Origin: Cylindrobasidium torrendii FP15055 ss-10
Taxonomy: Eukaryota; Basidiomycota; Agaricomycetes; Agaricales; Physalacriaceae
Reading direction: 5' to 3'
Length of the DNA stretch: 64,000 nt
Assembly (NCBI GenBank): GCA_000934385.1
Contig: KN880464.1
Span: forward strand, 1 to 64,000
The notes under the pieces are model-generated. The model did not search any database. It worked only from the letters and a program-made list of their open reading frames with translations, and was not told the origin of the DNA. The translations under genes and the position numbers were made by a program. Shown here one piece after another: positions 1-10,371 of the stretch; the stretch's first letter is position 1, and each line of letters starts with the position of its first letter.

Positions 1-1140
1 CTCGTGAGCTTTGGGTAAGGCTCGTGAGGGCTGGCGAACAGAGCCGGAGTATGTCGGGATTGCCCACTTCTGAAGTTCGTGTGTTTGGCCAAAGATTTTT
101 GAAACCAGCATCGAAATTTACTCATTAGATAGACGGGGGTAGCCTCTCTCGATGGCCGACACCCACAAATACATGTCGCCGTCGGGTTGCCCGCAGCCCG
201 TTGCTACTACGTGATACTTCGATCAGGGCTCGGCGCTGAGCGCTAGGAGCGCTCGCGCTCATGAGCCTGCCTCGTGAGGCCTTAGCTCATAAGGGTACTC
301 TATACTCATGAGGTATCGTACCCTCATAACACCTCGTGAGGCAGGTCTGGGGCTTCCGACATATTCGACCTCGGAACTCTTTGCAGATATGCCAGTGCTT
401 TGGAGCATTGTCGCAGTCGCTCCCAGGTTTACCAAAAACAGAAAGCCGTGGTGAAGCAGTAGCGAATACCCCATTTCCGATGTCCGCACAACCTTGAATT
501 CGCGCCTGGAAGAGACCCGTCCGCGTATTCACCTACAAAGGTTGAATATCTCCTATACCCCGGTGAAACTGCTAGCCATGGATGGTGTCCCCGACAACAA
601 GAAGCTCAACCTAGTCCGCTGGTCCTAGAACCGCTTCAACCATATGCTTGGGTTTTGGGGCACGTTGGTAGACGGGATTCAACAAGGATTCAATCAACAC
701 CGGGGTACGCGCCCGATGAGCTCATGGCGGCGTCAGGCTTTGCTGTGGTGTGCAACTCAGATAAAGTAACTTCCGTCGCCTCCGACGGCAGTCGACTATT
801 TTGCATTCGATACACACTGGCAGGAAGAAGGAAGGAAGAACGGACTCAAACCAGAGGTTCTGGGGTTAGAAACTACTGCAGAGAAGACGACTCACACGAA
901 CACAAGTTTCCATGGGACGTTGGATGTAGAAAGAATGGCATTAGTAACAAGAGCAAATGGGCCATCATACAATTGCTTCGCTCACATGGTAAAAGGACAA
1001 GTTATCAGCCCAGTATCAGCCTGGACTCCGAATGTGCGATTGTACTCATGGATGATAGCACTTGCCAGCCGTCACGGAACTTCCCGATCCCGAGCCCCGC
1101 CGCTCCCGCCGTCCGGCTCATATGCCTTGGGGAAAAAGGA
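1..1140. other. Intergenic, no supported gene
   Basis: No open frame here looks like a protein and none joins into a convincing spliced gene. The notable content is an imperfect hairpin near 266-345 and several copies of the octamer CTCGTGAG (at about 1, 21, 271 and 333). Confidence 0.6.
266..345. repeat. Imperfect inverted repeat (hairpin)
   Basis: The left arm (about 266-298) begins CCTGCCTCGTGAGG and ends AAGGGTAC. The right arm (about 318-345) begins GTACCCTCAT and ends CCTCGTGAGGCAGG. The arms pair with a few mismatches around a loop of about 20 nt. A second, smaller palindromic patch lies just upstream (230-262). It could be a MITE remnant or a structured untranslated segment; the sequence does not decide. 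Confidence 0.5.
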
Positions 1141-1244
1141 TGACGAGAGTGGGATTCGAACCCACGCCCTTTCGGACCAGATGAAATGCTTGCTAAGCAA
1201 GCTGATCCTTAGTCTGGCGCCTTAGACCGCTCGGCCATCTCGCC
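1141..1244 (-). tRNA. tRNA-Leu (anticodon AAG), with intron
   Basis: Read on the minus strand, the acceptor arms GGCGAGA and TCTCGTC pair with one G-T wobble and are followed by discriminator A. A leucine-type D arm, an anticodon stem CCAGA/TCTGG, a long variable arm and a perfect T arm around GGTTCGAATCC follow in order. The anticodon loop reads CTAAGGA, giving anticodon AAG, which decodes CUU. About 24 nt separate position 37 from the rest of the loop, the canonical place for a tRNA intron. All parts of a working tRNA are present. Confidence 0.93.
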
Positions 1245-2632
1245 CTGAGCAAGCCGTCAGTCACGTGCCTATCACCGCGTAGGCCCTGCTCTCTGCTTGC
1301 TCCTCCTTCGCTTCTCGCGTCGCTCTTTGTTGAAGCTATCTAAACGAAGCGGCATATACATCCACAGCAAGTTCTATTAACAATCATGGTATGGGGAACA
1401 CTTTGGGTAAGATATTCAGGCTCAAAGTGTTATCCTAACATGGACATTCGTAAAGTCATCCAAAGGTGAGAACGTTATGGTTGAAGGGTACTACTGTATG
1501 CTACAGGTCATTTCATGTCGTTCACCAAGCTCCATATTCCTGCGTGGTCGTTGCGCGGAAAGTAGCCAATCATCCAGGTATAGGATCAGCTACATTCAAG
1601 ATGAGTCTCCCCTGCCTCCCAGTAGCAAAGGTAGTACCAGTCGCTTTCGGTCCCATCGTTACAATGCTCTTGGAAGAAGTACCTTGCTCGAGGTGGATTC
1701 GTCCGTTCGAATCTTGCGTATAGTTGCGGTCGCGAAACATCTCGTCAACCAACGCCTCACTTGGGTGGCGTTTATGATGCCGATTCCCAGCGTCTTCTGG
1801 CGTTATGTTCGAGGTATTGCAGCAACCTTCAGATGACTACGTTAGTTGGGATAAGGGATGATGTACTTGCGTCGACAACCTAGCGGACGGACGACGTACA
1901 GATGAGCGAGAATGCATATGCAATCCCTGTTCCAACATCGCCCATGATGATGGGCGGACGCAAAGGGTATCTAGCACCGCTATCCGCGACGTCCAACCGG
2001 CCAGCGAAGCGTGTGAGTGGTACTGGAAAGTGACGTCAATCATCCCTCGGGAGCTTAAACGAATTCATTGTTGTGAGTGGCCTTCTTGCTTCACTGGCAG
2101 GCCTCTGATCCGGGCTGCATTTAGAGGGGAATCCGAAAAGCATAATCTGGATTGTCCAGAGACTTTCACGTTGAAGAGAGGAGTGCAACGACTCAAAGAT
2201 CTGGCACGAGTAAGTAGTAGTAAGTACTGGTACACTTGAAGCTCATGAAGGGTATAATACTGCAGTTGTAAAGATCTCAGAAAGCAAGAGAAACCGATTC
2301 ACTTTGAATATGCGCGTACTCGAACCAATGCTATAACTACTATGTATGTAAACGATGCTAACCATGTAATCTACTTGCTACATAAAAATGGGGGGTTATC
2401 GAAGAAATGCTACCTATGTTAACTACTAAAATTTGTTGCGTCAGTGTCGGGGGTCTGTATGTACGAGGAAAATGCTACCTACTAATAAGAACGAGACAAT
2501 GTATGTACGAAGAGCGAAAGAGGACGAGTACGACGGGAGCACAATAATGCAAGAAACATATCCGAGAGCATTGCAGTGAAGCACTGATCATGTTAGAGAG
2601 ACTATAACATCCATCCACCCATTTCCGCTCGA
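1245..2632. other. Intergenic, no supported gene
   Basis: Short overlapping frames only, none protein-like. Between about 2320 and 2510 there are loosely repeated phrases such as ATGCTACCTA and GTATGTACGA, in AT-rich sequence downstream of the transportin stop codon. Confidence 0.55.
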
Positions 2633-5600
2633 CTATACCCCATAGCGTGCTGTAAGTCTCTCTTGAATAGCGGGAGGGAAGCCCGCGACCTGTGCCCGCC
2701 AGCCTGCCTCATCATGGTTCTTGAACGCCTGCAACAACGTCTGGAACATGTTGTTCAACTCGGGCGACGGCGACGTCCACCGCACAATAGAGTTGCAGAA
2801 CCACAGCAACGACTTGGCAATGCCTCCTGGGTTGATCTCAATCATCGTACACAATCCCCGGAAGGCGCTGTCCTTCTCCTCGTTGTCCCGGATTTCGTAC
2901 AGCGCTTGACACCAAGCCTGGGCGAATTCTCCAAGATGCGGCGCAACTACGGTAGGATGCATGAGGCCAATGCGGCCGATAGAAACAGCGGCGTTCTCGT
3001 GCAGACTACGGGGTGCTTTGGGGTGAAGAAGGATGGGTACAAGCCGTTGGATGAGCGGTCCAACCCACTCCCGGAATTCTGGGTCATCTGCAAAGCCTCG
3101 TCAGAGAATGTAATGATGCCAGTTCGTTCAACCCACCTCGACCATACCGCAAAGCAGCTTCGCCAACACTCCAGGCAGCATTATTGCTCGCACTGACAAA
3201 TTCAAGCTTCGGTTCTGGATCAAGCTGGAGGACGAGTTCGTTCATGATACCAGGCATATGTGCACGAAGTATCGGGAAGCAGCTCATCGCCATGTCGCCT
3301 ACAAGTGCATACGCGGACTGCCGTACCGGCGCTTGTGGGTGCTTGAGGCATACTGTAAGCAACTGCAGTAGATGCGGGTTTGTCGCGCTCATCATGGGTT
3401 CGAGAGTCATGCCAAGGCCCTGGGTGAGGCCAGAGAGAAGGTCGAGGGCGACGACGAGGAAAGAGCGATCGGGTTCTTCCAGGTCAGGGTTTTGCTGGAA
3501 TGCTTGGTACTGGAGCAGTGCTTGGTGAATAAGGCTGGTGCAGCGCTCGTACACTGGCGGCGCATATGGTAGGAAAGAGGTCCCCATTGCAATTGTAACA
3601 GAGGCGAGACACTATCGAAAGTCAGATAAAAAGTGGAATGTGATGAAAGCTTCCAACCTCGAGAAGGGGTATGAGGTCCAAATCGTTATCCTTGAGCTTC
3701 GCCCAGCGCTGGGTCAGCGGCGGCATCAAGATGTCGACATATGCCGGATTCGCGAGCGCCCGTCCAACGGCATCTGCCAATGTTCCAACTGCATCGTACA
3801 AGATGAGCATGTTCTTGTGCTGGTATTTCTCGAACGCAAAAACGAGATTTCTAAGCACAGGCTCAAGGAATGGAGCAAGTTCGGGGCCTGCATCCTCTTC
3901 GAGAGTCGCAAACGCGCTGCAACCTGCCTCTTGTACACGCTTATTGTTGTCGAGGACCATGCGGAGGAGCTGTATAAGTTATGAGACACGATCGTACATA
4001 ATGGATCCAGACTCACGCCCTCCATTGTAGGAATAAAGTATGTTGTCTTGTGTTCCTCAGAGAACGGCTGCGTCGTCCAACTTGCGTAGCGGCCGAGAGT
4101 CCAGCATGTAATCGAGCGTACGAGAGGCTGAAGTTTGATCAGTCAAGGTTGTCTTGAAGACGATGGCCGGGCTTACTTTGGGGTCATTCAAACTATTTAG
4201 CAGGTATGGCACGAGCGTAGGGAGGTGAGGCTCAATCACGTCGATGCAGCCTAGGAATGTTTCAGCAACCGCTCCTACCAACCATGAGGAAGATACATAC
4301 CCTCCGCCATTGCACCTAGTGCAAGAATACCACTCTCCCGCTGAAGCCAGTCCGTGCTCCAAAGCTTTTCTTTCAATGGGCCCAGTAGAACATTCATGAG
4401 ATCTGCCGAGAAGCGAACCGCCAGGACATCCAGGGCAGCTGCGGCGCACTTGCGAAGATTCCATTCGGTAGACATATCATCGTCAAATTCGTCGTCGTAG
4501 TCAAAGTCATCATCATCATCATCGAAGGTCTCTTCGCCGTACACGCTGGCCTTCTTTGGTTCGCCATTTGTGCCACCGCCCTCCTCTCGGTCGAGGCCAT
4601 GAGATTTACCACCATAGTGGCGAGGCTTGATATCCTGTTCATTATCGGGAACAGCAGCATCCTCTGCCTCGGTATCGAGCCAGAGTAGGTCATCTTCTCC
4701 ATAGACCATGCAGTCGAGCAGGACGGGAGCTACTTTTCCGAGAAGTGGACGAAGGTATGGGGCAAGGTCCATCTCCTCGGCAAACGTGAGCCAGAACTCG
4801 CAGGCTTCGAGGGCGACGTGCTCATTCTGATCCTTGGTCGAATAAAGCATGTATTCGGCCACATTGTTCATCTCGGGCATCAAACGATCGGGGCGCGCTG
4901 CAAGGAGGAGAACGAGCGCCTGGCATACGTGCCGCCGCACAGACGGATCATCGTCGGACGCGCGCCGGAATAGGGCAGCAATGAAGGTATCCAGGTGGAC
5001 AAAAAGTGATTGAGTGTTTGCAGGTACAAAGAACGAAAGACAGGCCACCGCGTGCGCGCGTATCTTCGAGTTTGGGTGGTCAGTGAGCGTCAGGAATTTT
5101 GGGATCATGAAATCCAGCGGACGGGTTCCATTGAGTTCAAAGTCGAGCTTGCGCGGGTAGTCTTCACACGACTTTTCGAGCACGTTGAACGCGGACTGAA
5201 GAACAGTTAGACGTGAGTGGGAGGATAGGTGGGAAGCACACCTCTGCACGGTCATGATCAGGTAAATCCAACATATCCACCAGCTGTTGAAGCGCCTCGG
5301 GCCAATTCTTTGGCTCCAGGATGTTGAGAAAGGCGACAATGTCCTGGCCGGCAGTGTTTCTGATCATCACATTGGTTTCCTTGAATGCTTCTAACACGGA
5401 TGCCTTGACAAATGTTTGGACTTCCGGGGAGGAGGTATGGATGAGATGTCCATGGTTCTTGAGGATGTAGCCGGCGATACTTCGAATGCGTTCCTCTTCT
5501 TCGCGCTGCCATGCGAGCACGTATGCCAAATATCCCAGGTAGTCGGCCACACGCGTAAAATTATTCAATTTCTGTCCAAAATGTGAGAACTGGCCACCCG

Positions 5601-5723
5601 CGTCGCCCGACATGGCCGTACCTGCGTGATTTGCCGCTGGACCGTGGGGTTCATGTCGGTCGATTCATGGATAGTTTGCAAAACTTGGGCCAGGCCACTC
5701 GGATCCGGCGTCCAGGTTGCCAT
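2633..5723 (-). CDS. KAP104: Transportin (karyopherin beta-2), nuclear import receptor
   Basis: This is the importin that carries PY-NLS cargo, such as RNA-binding proteins, into the nucleus under control of Ran-GTP. The chain of HEAT repeats matches transportin from end to end: an N-terminal exon starting MATWTPDP, the landmark [19 protein letters not shown], an acidic loop rich in D (about 4480-4530), the stretch [19 protein letters not shown], and the C-terminal block [17 protein letters not shown] ending ARYGV. At least six short introns interrupt the gene. The first joins are clear: exon 1 5622-5723, intron 5572-5621, exon 2 5242-5571, intron 5196-5241. The ATG at 5721-5723 is chosen because exon 1 gives 34 in-frame residues resembling the family N terminus. 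Length is about 900 residues, normal for the family. Confidence 0.93.
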
Positions 5724-6607
5724 ATTTGTTGTCGAACTTTGTCGGCGTCGTTGTTGTCGTTGAGCAAGATAGAAATGGGATCAGCCAGGCGTCCAACCTG
5801 TTTGCCCGTGTTTACCGTGCCCCCGAATTTGTCACCGCCATCAGATTGATCACTTGCGCCACACGACCAATGCGTCCGGAATAGTATCCGTGCATCCCTC
5901 TGATATTGGAACTTGGGCCGGCCAGGGACCGACACCCATGGCAACCAACGGCGGGACGTAGCGACAAAAATCCTTGTTATCCGCGCGCTAACGGTAGATA
6001 ATCAAAATCCCTCCGCGGATTCATCGATGACAAGCACTGTAACGGTCTGCCGCCCACCCACACCTTCCAGCCTTCTTCCAGCTTATCATTGGATCTCGAC
6101 CCAACTGTTAAGGGAGTTCTTGCACACACGGGTTACGGCATAAGTACACGGTGTGATGACTGATCCGGTACCCGGCAACGGTAGAGAGAACAAAGAAAGA
6201 CACTTTCCAAAATTGGGCCAAGTAGAATCCCGGGCTCCCACCACGTTTTGCCTGGATGCTATGATATAACACTGCAGGCTCGTTCGTCCCGCGCGAACAA
6301 TGCCGAACAACTCCAGGACTTGGACGCGCGGTGTAACTACAAGGCATATGTACTGTTTGTTATCCGCCGGTCGTGGGTCTCGCGCATGTCGAACTTCGCC
6401 CCGGGACCCATGATCACGAACCATACAGTGCTACAAGATTCATGCTTAAACAAGATGCAAGTACCATGAGCAACACGACGACATTGTGATCAGATTCGCT
6501 GAGTTCTTTCCTCTGCTATACTGTTGTGAATATGCTCAGTCTTCCCTTGTTGTTGACTAAGAACAGTCAAATTCGCCGAGTCCAATGTCGTAGCTCCTGC
6601 TTCATTG
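5724..6607. other. Intergenic between transportin and DUF6534 gene
   Basis: This stretch holds the upstream region of the transportin gene and the 3' flank of the membrane-protein gene. No protein-like frame or RNA gene was seen. Confidence 0.5.
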
Positions 6608-7896
6608 TCAAGAACGTGCGCGGCGACGGAAACGAGCGAAAAACTTACCCAAAGGCCGAAAGACCAGCCTACTGGCATTTCTTCCAGTGTCTGTAGTCCT
6701 CCCATCATCGTCGTCCGCGTCTGAGCCGGTACTGTGAGCCTGCCGTCGATTGACAGATCTCAACAGGAGGAGGTTGATGAGGACCGTCAAACTGTAGATG
6801 CGACCCTGGGAGTAGAATAAAAAGAACCAGCCTAGGCAATGTCCAGTGAGATACAGGCGGGTCGAAGGCTAGCAGCGTACCCTGCAAGTCAACCTGAAGC
6901 AATGTGATTACAAGGGCTGTCGTGACCGCCGTTGTGAGTCCGCACGATACGGAAAACACTGCAACGCGACGAAGAATGCCTCTGGTTTCCTGATGGTACG
7001 TCTCGATACGCCCAACGCCCCATATCATGGCGATGACGATGAGCACGTCGTTGGCCACAGAGATAGTAGCAGTTGCTCTGTAGCTCGTTCGATGGAAGAC
7101 AAGTACACAAAAAAGGACTCACAAAGAGAGGTTAACCCCAGTTTGGTTGTAGAAAGCAAGGTTCATAGAAATTGAAATCGCTGTGATAACTGCGGAGACA
7201 TCCTGCATTTGGTCAGAACGCGGTCAGATGATTGAAGCAATGGCCGTACATGTCCCAACACGAGCAACAAAATGACTGAGGTCACATATTTGTTCCGTGT
7301 GCTGTATCACCATGAGTTCCTACAAAGTGGCTCAAGAGAAGGATCACCCACATTGCGTGGTATCGATGTGCGAAAAACAATTGCTCCAGCGTCGCAGACG
7401 CATACGAAAGCAAAATTCCGGCTGGATACGACCAGGCGTTTTCTATGACCTCGGCATCCGCTAGTGTGAATTACTGTCAGCCCGTGTTCATCTGGTTTCT
7501 CGGACGCTGGGGCATTTACCGGGAAGTAGGACATAATACTATCGGCGAATATCCCGTTAACTTGACTGAAAGGCAAGAGTACGCCAAGCGAAAACGCACC
7601 TCCCATACATTGATCAACACAAGCAGGGAAGCAGCCAAATCGATGAAAATGGCCGCGACGACAGAGTAGAGGTAGAACGTCTTTGACTCTGCACCGCGGG
7701 TACGAATATAAAAGATAGCAAGCAGAACTTGTGCAGTGTAGAGAACCAGATTGAACCATGCCGCCGCCAGGGGAGCCCTATATCCATGTTATCGTGAGAA
7801 AAAGCGAGCCAGACGCGGATTCCAACCCTTCCGACGTGGATCAAGCTCTGGAGAACAGACTGACCAATGGCGTGGGTGAGAAGACTCGGAATCCAT
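6608..7896 (-). CDS. DUF6534-type multi-pass membrane protein
   Basis: This resembles the agaricomycete DUF6534 family of unknown function, predicted to have about seven membrane helices. Spliced exons give a short start (MDSESSHPRHW), then hydrophobic segments such as WFNLVLYTAQVLLAIFYI, YLYSVVAAIFIDLAASLLVL, YPAGILLSYASATLEQLFFA and YVTSVILLLVLGH. The DUF6534-like core follows, with ANDVLIVIAMIWGVGR and LTTAVTTALVITLLQ. A final helix is followed by a basic tail ending FARFRRRARS. About six short introns are needed, and most have clean GT-AG borders. The start at 7894-7896 depends on an 86-nt first intron and is the least certain part. Function and ligand are unknown; these proteins are often described only as receptor-like. 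Confidence 0.72.
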
Positions 7897-8137
7897 GCTG
7901 CGGAGAGAGCCTGCCAGCGACCTGGTGGTGCTAGAGTGTATGTCGATGCATGCAAAGCAATACGTAGGCAGTTGTGGGAACCCGCGATGGAGGAAGGGAA
8001 AAGCTTGAACCACAGCATGCGGTGCTCCTCTTATATGTTGGCGAAAGTCCTGGACGTAATAGATTTGACAGCGGAGCTAGACTCGACACCAGCCACTTCG
8101 CCGCCTGATGATAGTCGATCAGGCCTTACGGCGAAGC

Positions 8138-8248
8138 GACTGGAAGGATTCGGGGCCTATAAGGGGGGGTAGGAAATTGATGATGCTATCAGCCATCACT
8201 TACCCGGGTTTTCGCACTTCAACTTGAGAAACGAAAGCGCAAAATGCA
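8138..8248 (+). repeat. Left inverted repeat, conserved inner part
   Basis: About 110 bp that match the right arm at 9440-9552 in reverse complement with few differences (for example CGGGGCC against CGGAGCC). It contains a run of seven Gs, and the right arm has a similar run. Confidence 0.75.
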
Positions 8249-8406
8249 CTTTGCCAATTTGCGCACTAACATGTATTTTTTTCTCGATGTACTCTTTGCT
8301 ATACATTTATCTTGATTTATGTGATTGCTTTCCGGAAGTAAAACGGACTATTAAGCATGGAATTTGAGACTCCCCTTTAAATCTTTTTTGCTCTCTATCA
8401 TCCGTC

Positions 8407-8740
8407 ATGGCTCCTATACTCGACCGCATCGACAAGGAAATCCTCAAAGATACCAAGGATAAATTGTGAAGCGACTTTGGCATCCCAGAAATCCGCCCGT
8501 TCCAAGAAGCAGCTGGTATTCATATACTTCGAGGCCGCCACACTATTCTCGACGTTCCACCGGCGGCGGCAAAACCCTTGCTCTATGGTTTGCCCTATAC
8601 TATCACGTAATATCCGCAAAACGCTTGGGCACTCAGTCAAAGGCCGCTGTGATTGTTATAAGCCCGCTTGTTGCTCTCATGACCGCTCAATGAACGCGGA
8701 ATTCGGGCTGTAGCATTGACGTCGCAGGTCAAAGATCTTG
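8407..8740 (+). pseudogene. RecQ-like helicase fragment, broken
   Basis: Three pieces in different frames read as one superfamily 2 helicase N terminus. The first runs from ATG at 8407 and holds a stop codon at about 8467, then FGIPEIRPFQEAAG, the Q-like entry region. The second gives TGGGKTLALWFALYYH (Walker A, motif I) and AAVIVISPLVALMTAQ (motif Ia). The third gives NERGIRAVALTSQ. So there is one nonsense codon and at least two frameshifts, and motifs II-VI are absent. Multi-copy RecQ-like helicases are common in agaricomycete genomes. This copy cannot make a functional enzyme. Confidence 0.7.
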
Positions 8741-9150
8741 TCGGGGGATTTACAGTGCGTCTAGCATCCTCAAGCACAGCAACTGTGCTCGGTGTTGTCT
8801 CCAGTTCGGTCAGGCGCTCAGCCTCGCGTGCAGCATCACGCCTCGAAGGAGTCCAAGTGCTTCGTGGGCAATATGGTGGAATTGTGAGAGAGGTCGAAAC
8901 CAAAGGTACACTCGCATTCGATGTCCGTTGCCTCTGGGAACACGCCGATGCTGATATAGGGTCTCCCGGAGAGCTAATATGGCGAGATGGCACCAGGCAG
9001 ATGGCGCCGCTGGGCAACATGGTCGGTCGGCGAGGATGGCGGCCCAATGCTCTCGCCGTCGTCTTCAGACTCGTATAGTGCAAATTGCTTTCGCGCATGT
9101 CGCGGCGACTCTGGTTCAGCACTACGAGGTCGTTTGGGTTGGTCGCTCAT
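8700..9150 (-). pseudogene. Unknown open frame inside the inverted-repeat element
   Basis: On the minus strand an ATG at 9148-9150 opens a frame starting MSDQPKRPRSAEPESPRHA. It continues as a hydrophilic, acidic-basic chain and then closes. A second frame continues with many S, T and R residues through VSTSLTIPPYCPRSTW down to about 8640. I do not recognise the protein. It may be the remains of an element-encoded N-terminal region, disrupted by a frameshift. Alternatively it is non-coding, since both strands here are open over long stretches. Confidence 0.3.
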
Positions 9151-9439
9151 GATGGTTTGGCAGATAGACACGGACTCAAATATTAGGAGTCAGGCTCAAG
9201 AAACTTACTCAGAAGACTTATTGTAAACATACTGTATATCATTCTTAATGTTCTGCGATACATTCGGCCTTGTATCGCTTGTTAATAACTTTAAAAATGT
9301 CTTGACGAGCCACCGAATCCAACGCACTAATATGGGTGTACGCGCTCGAAATCATGTCTTAAGGGTTTAATTTTCAAAAGCGGTTGGATTTGCACTAATA
9401 ACAACTCATTGATAACGAAATTTTAACCGCACCGTGCAT

Positions 9440-9552
9440 TTGAGATTTTGCCTTTCGTTTCTCAAGTTGAAGTGCGAAAATCCGGGTAAATGATGGCTGA
9501 TTGGATCATCAATTTCCTACCCCCCCTTATAGGCTCCGAATCCTTCCAGACG
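9440..9552 (-). repeat. Right inverted repeat, conserved inner part
   Basis: Reverse-complement partner of 8138-8248. Just outside it the plus strand reads GTSLVIVDESGVLARDY, but the corresponding part of the left arm does not conserve this reading, so it is not taken as a gene. Confidence 0.75.
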
Positions 9553-9660
9553 CCCGGCAAGGCACATCACTTGTTATCGTCGACGAGTCGGGCGTACTGG
9601 CTCGAGACTACAGCGGAGCGTTCAATTCATTCCAGATCAATGCAAAATCACTGTGCACAC

Positions 9661-10371
9661 AACATTCTGTGCGGTTTTTAGGATCATTACGCGTACGACC
9701 GGGGCCAATCACTTTTTGACTCGCGGTCCGCTTGGAAGTTGTGCAGGTACGGATTGTGACATTCCCTCATGCGCTGTATACTCAATGGCAGCAGAATGAG
9801 GGTAAGTAGCCTGTAAGTACTAAGTATCAGTTGACAAGGACAGGCGGCTGCTGTGTCGTCGACCAAACAGTTTCGCGCCAGATGTCTCCCGCTTCCCCTC
9901 ATTGACAAAATATTTGGCCATCACTTCCCACTGGCGCTCCTGTGACTACTTGATGTCTCCACCACGGGCCCGGGGGAATAGGAACAGATCACCGACATTA
10001 TCTCGCAGCTATCATCAGCGAGCCTGCCTTTTCATCAACCTGTGGTGTACTTACTGGTAAACCAGGGCGGAAACCTCCGTTTGATGTTGAACGTTGACGT
10101 TGAGCGCTGGGCATGGAGGGACACCCCTTCGTTCCGACTCGTCTGCGTCCCGCCTGACATGAAGGTGCAAAAGGCATTATGATTTCCACTACAACTCTGG
10201 CAACCACGGAGGAAGACAGCCAGCAAGCAAGCAGTACAACTAAAGTATACGAAGAGGGGAGTAGCAGTGTTATACATACAAAATAATATTCGGCCACACA
10301 CAACTGTCCATTCTGGAAAGGATTAGAGCCTTAGACCAGGACACCCTCACTATGATCTTCTGCCAATCCGC
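9661..10371. other. Intergenic, no supported gene
   Basis: No convincing coding frame. It lies between the inverted-repeat element and the 3' end of the F-box gene. Confidence 0.5.

Larger units (their letters stand above)
8040..9660. mobile_element. Decayed element bounded by long inverted repeats
   Basis: The segments about 8138-8248 and 9440-9552 are near-identical in opposite orientation. Each carries CTGGAAGGATTCGG, CCTATAAGGGGGG, GGAAATTGATGAT and CGCACTTCAACTTGAGAAACG. Weaker inverted similarity continues outward to roughly 8040 and 9650. The interior, about 1.2 kb, holds a broken helicase fragment on the plus strand and an unrelated open frame on the minus strand. This architecture fits a non-autonomous or degenerate terminal-inverted-repeat element. 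Target-site duplications could not be identified with confidence, so the outer limits are approximate. An inverted duplication of a helicase-gene flank, rather than transposition, is the alternative. Confidence 0.65.

Noticed and set aside
655..1225. Two overlapping plus-strand frames of 162 and 101 codons
   Set aside because: No domain or protein-like pattern; the second runs into the antisense of the tRNA-Leu gene.
9501..9719. Plus-strand frame reading GTSLVIVDESGVLARDY, resembling a helicase DExx box
   Set aside because: The inverted partner does not conserve the reading, no other helicase motif follows, and it sits in the outer inverted repeat.
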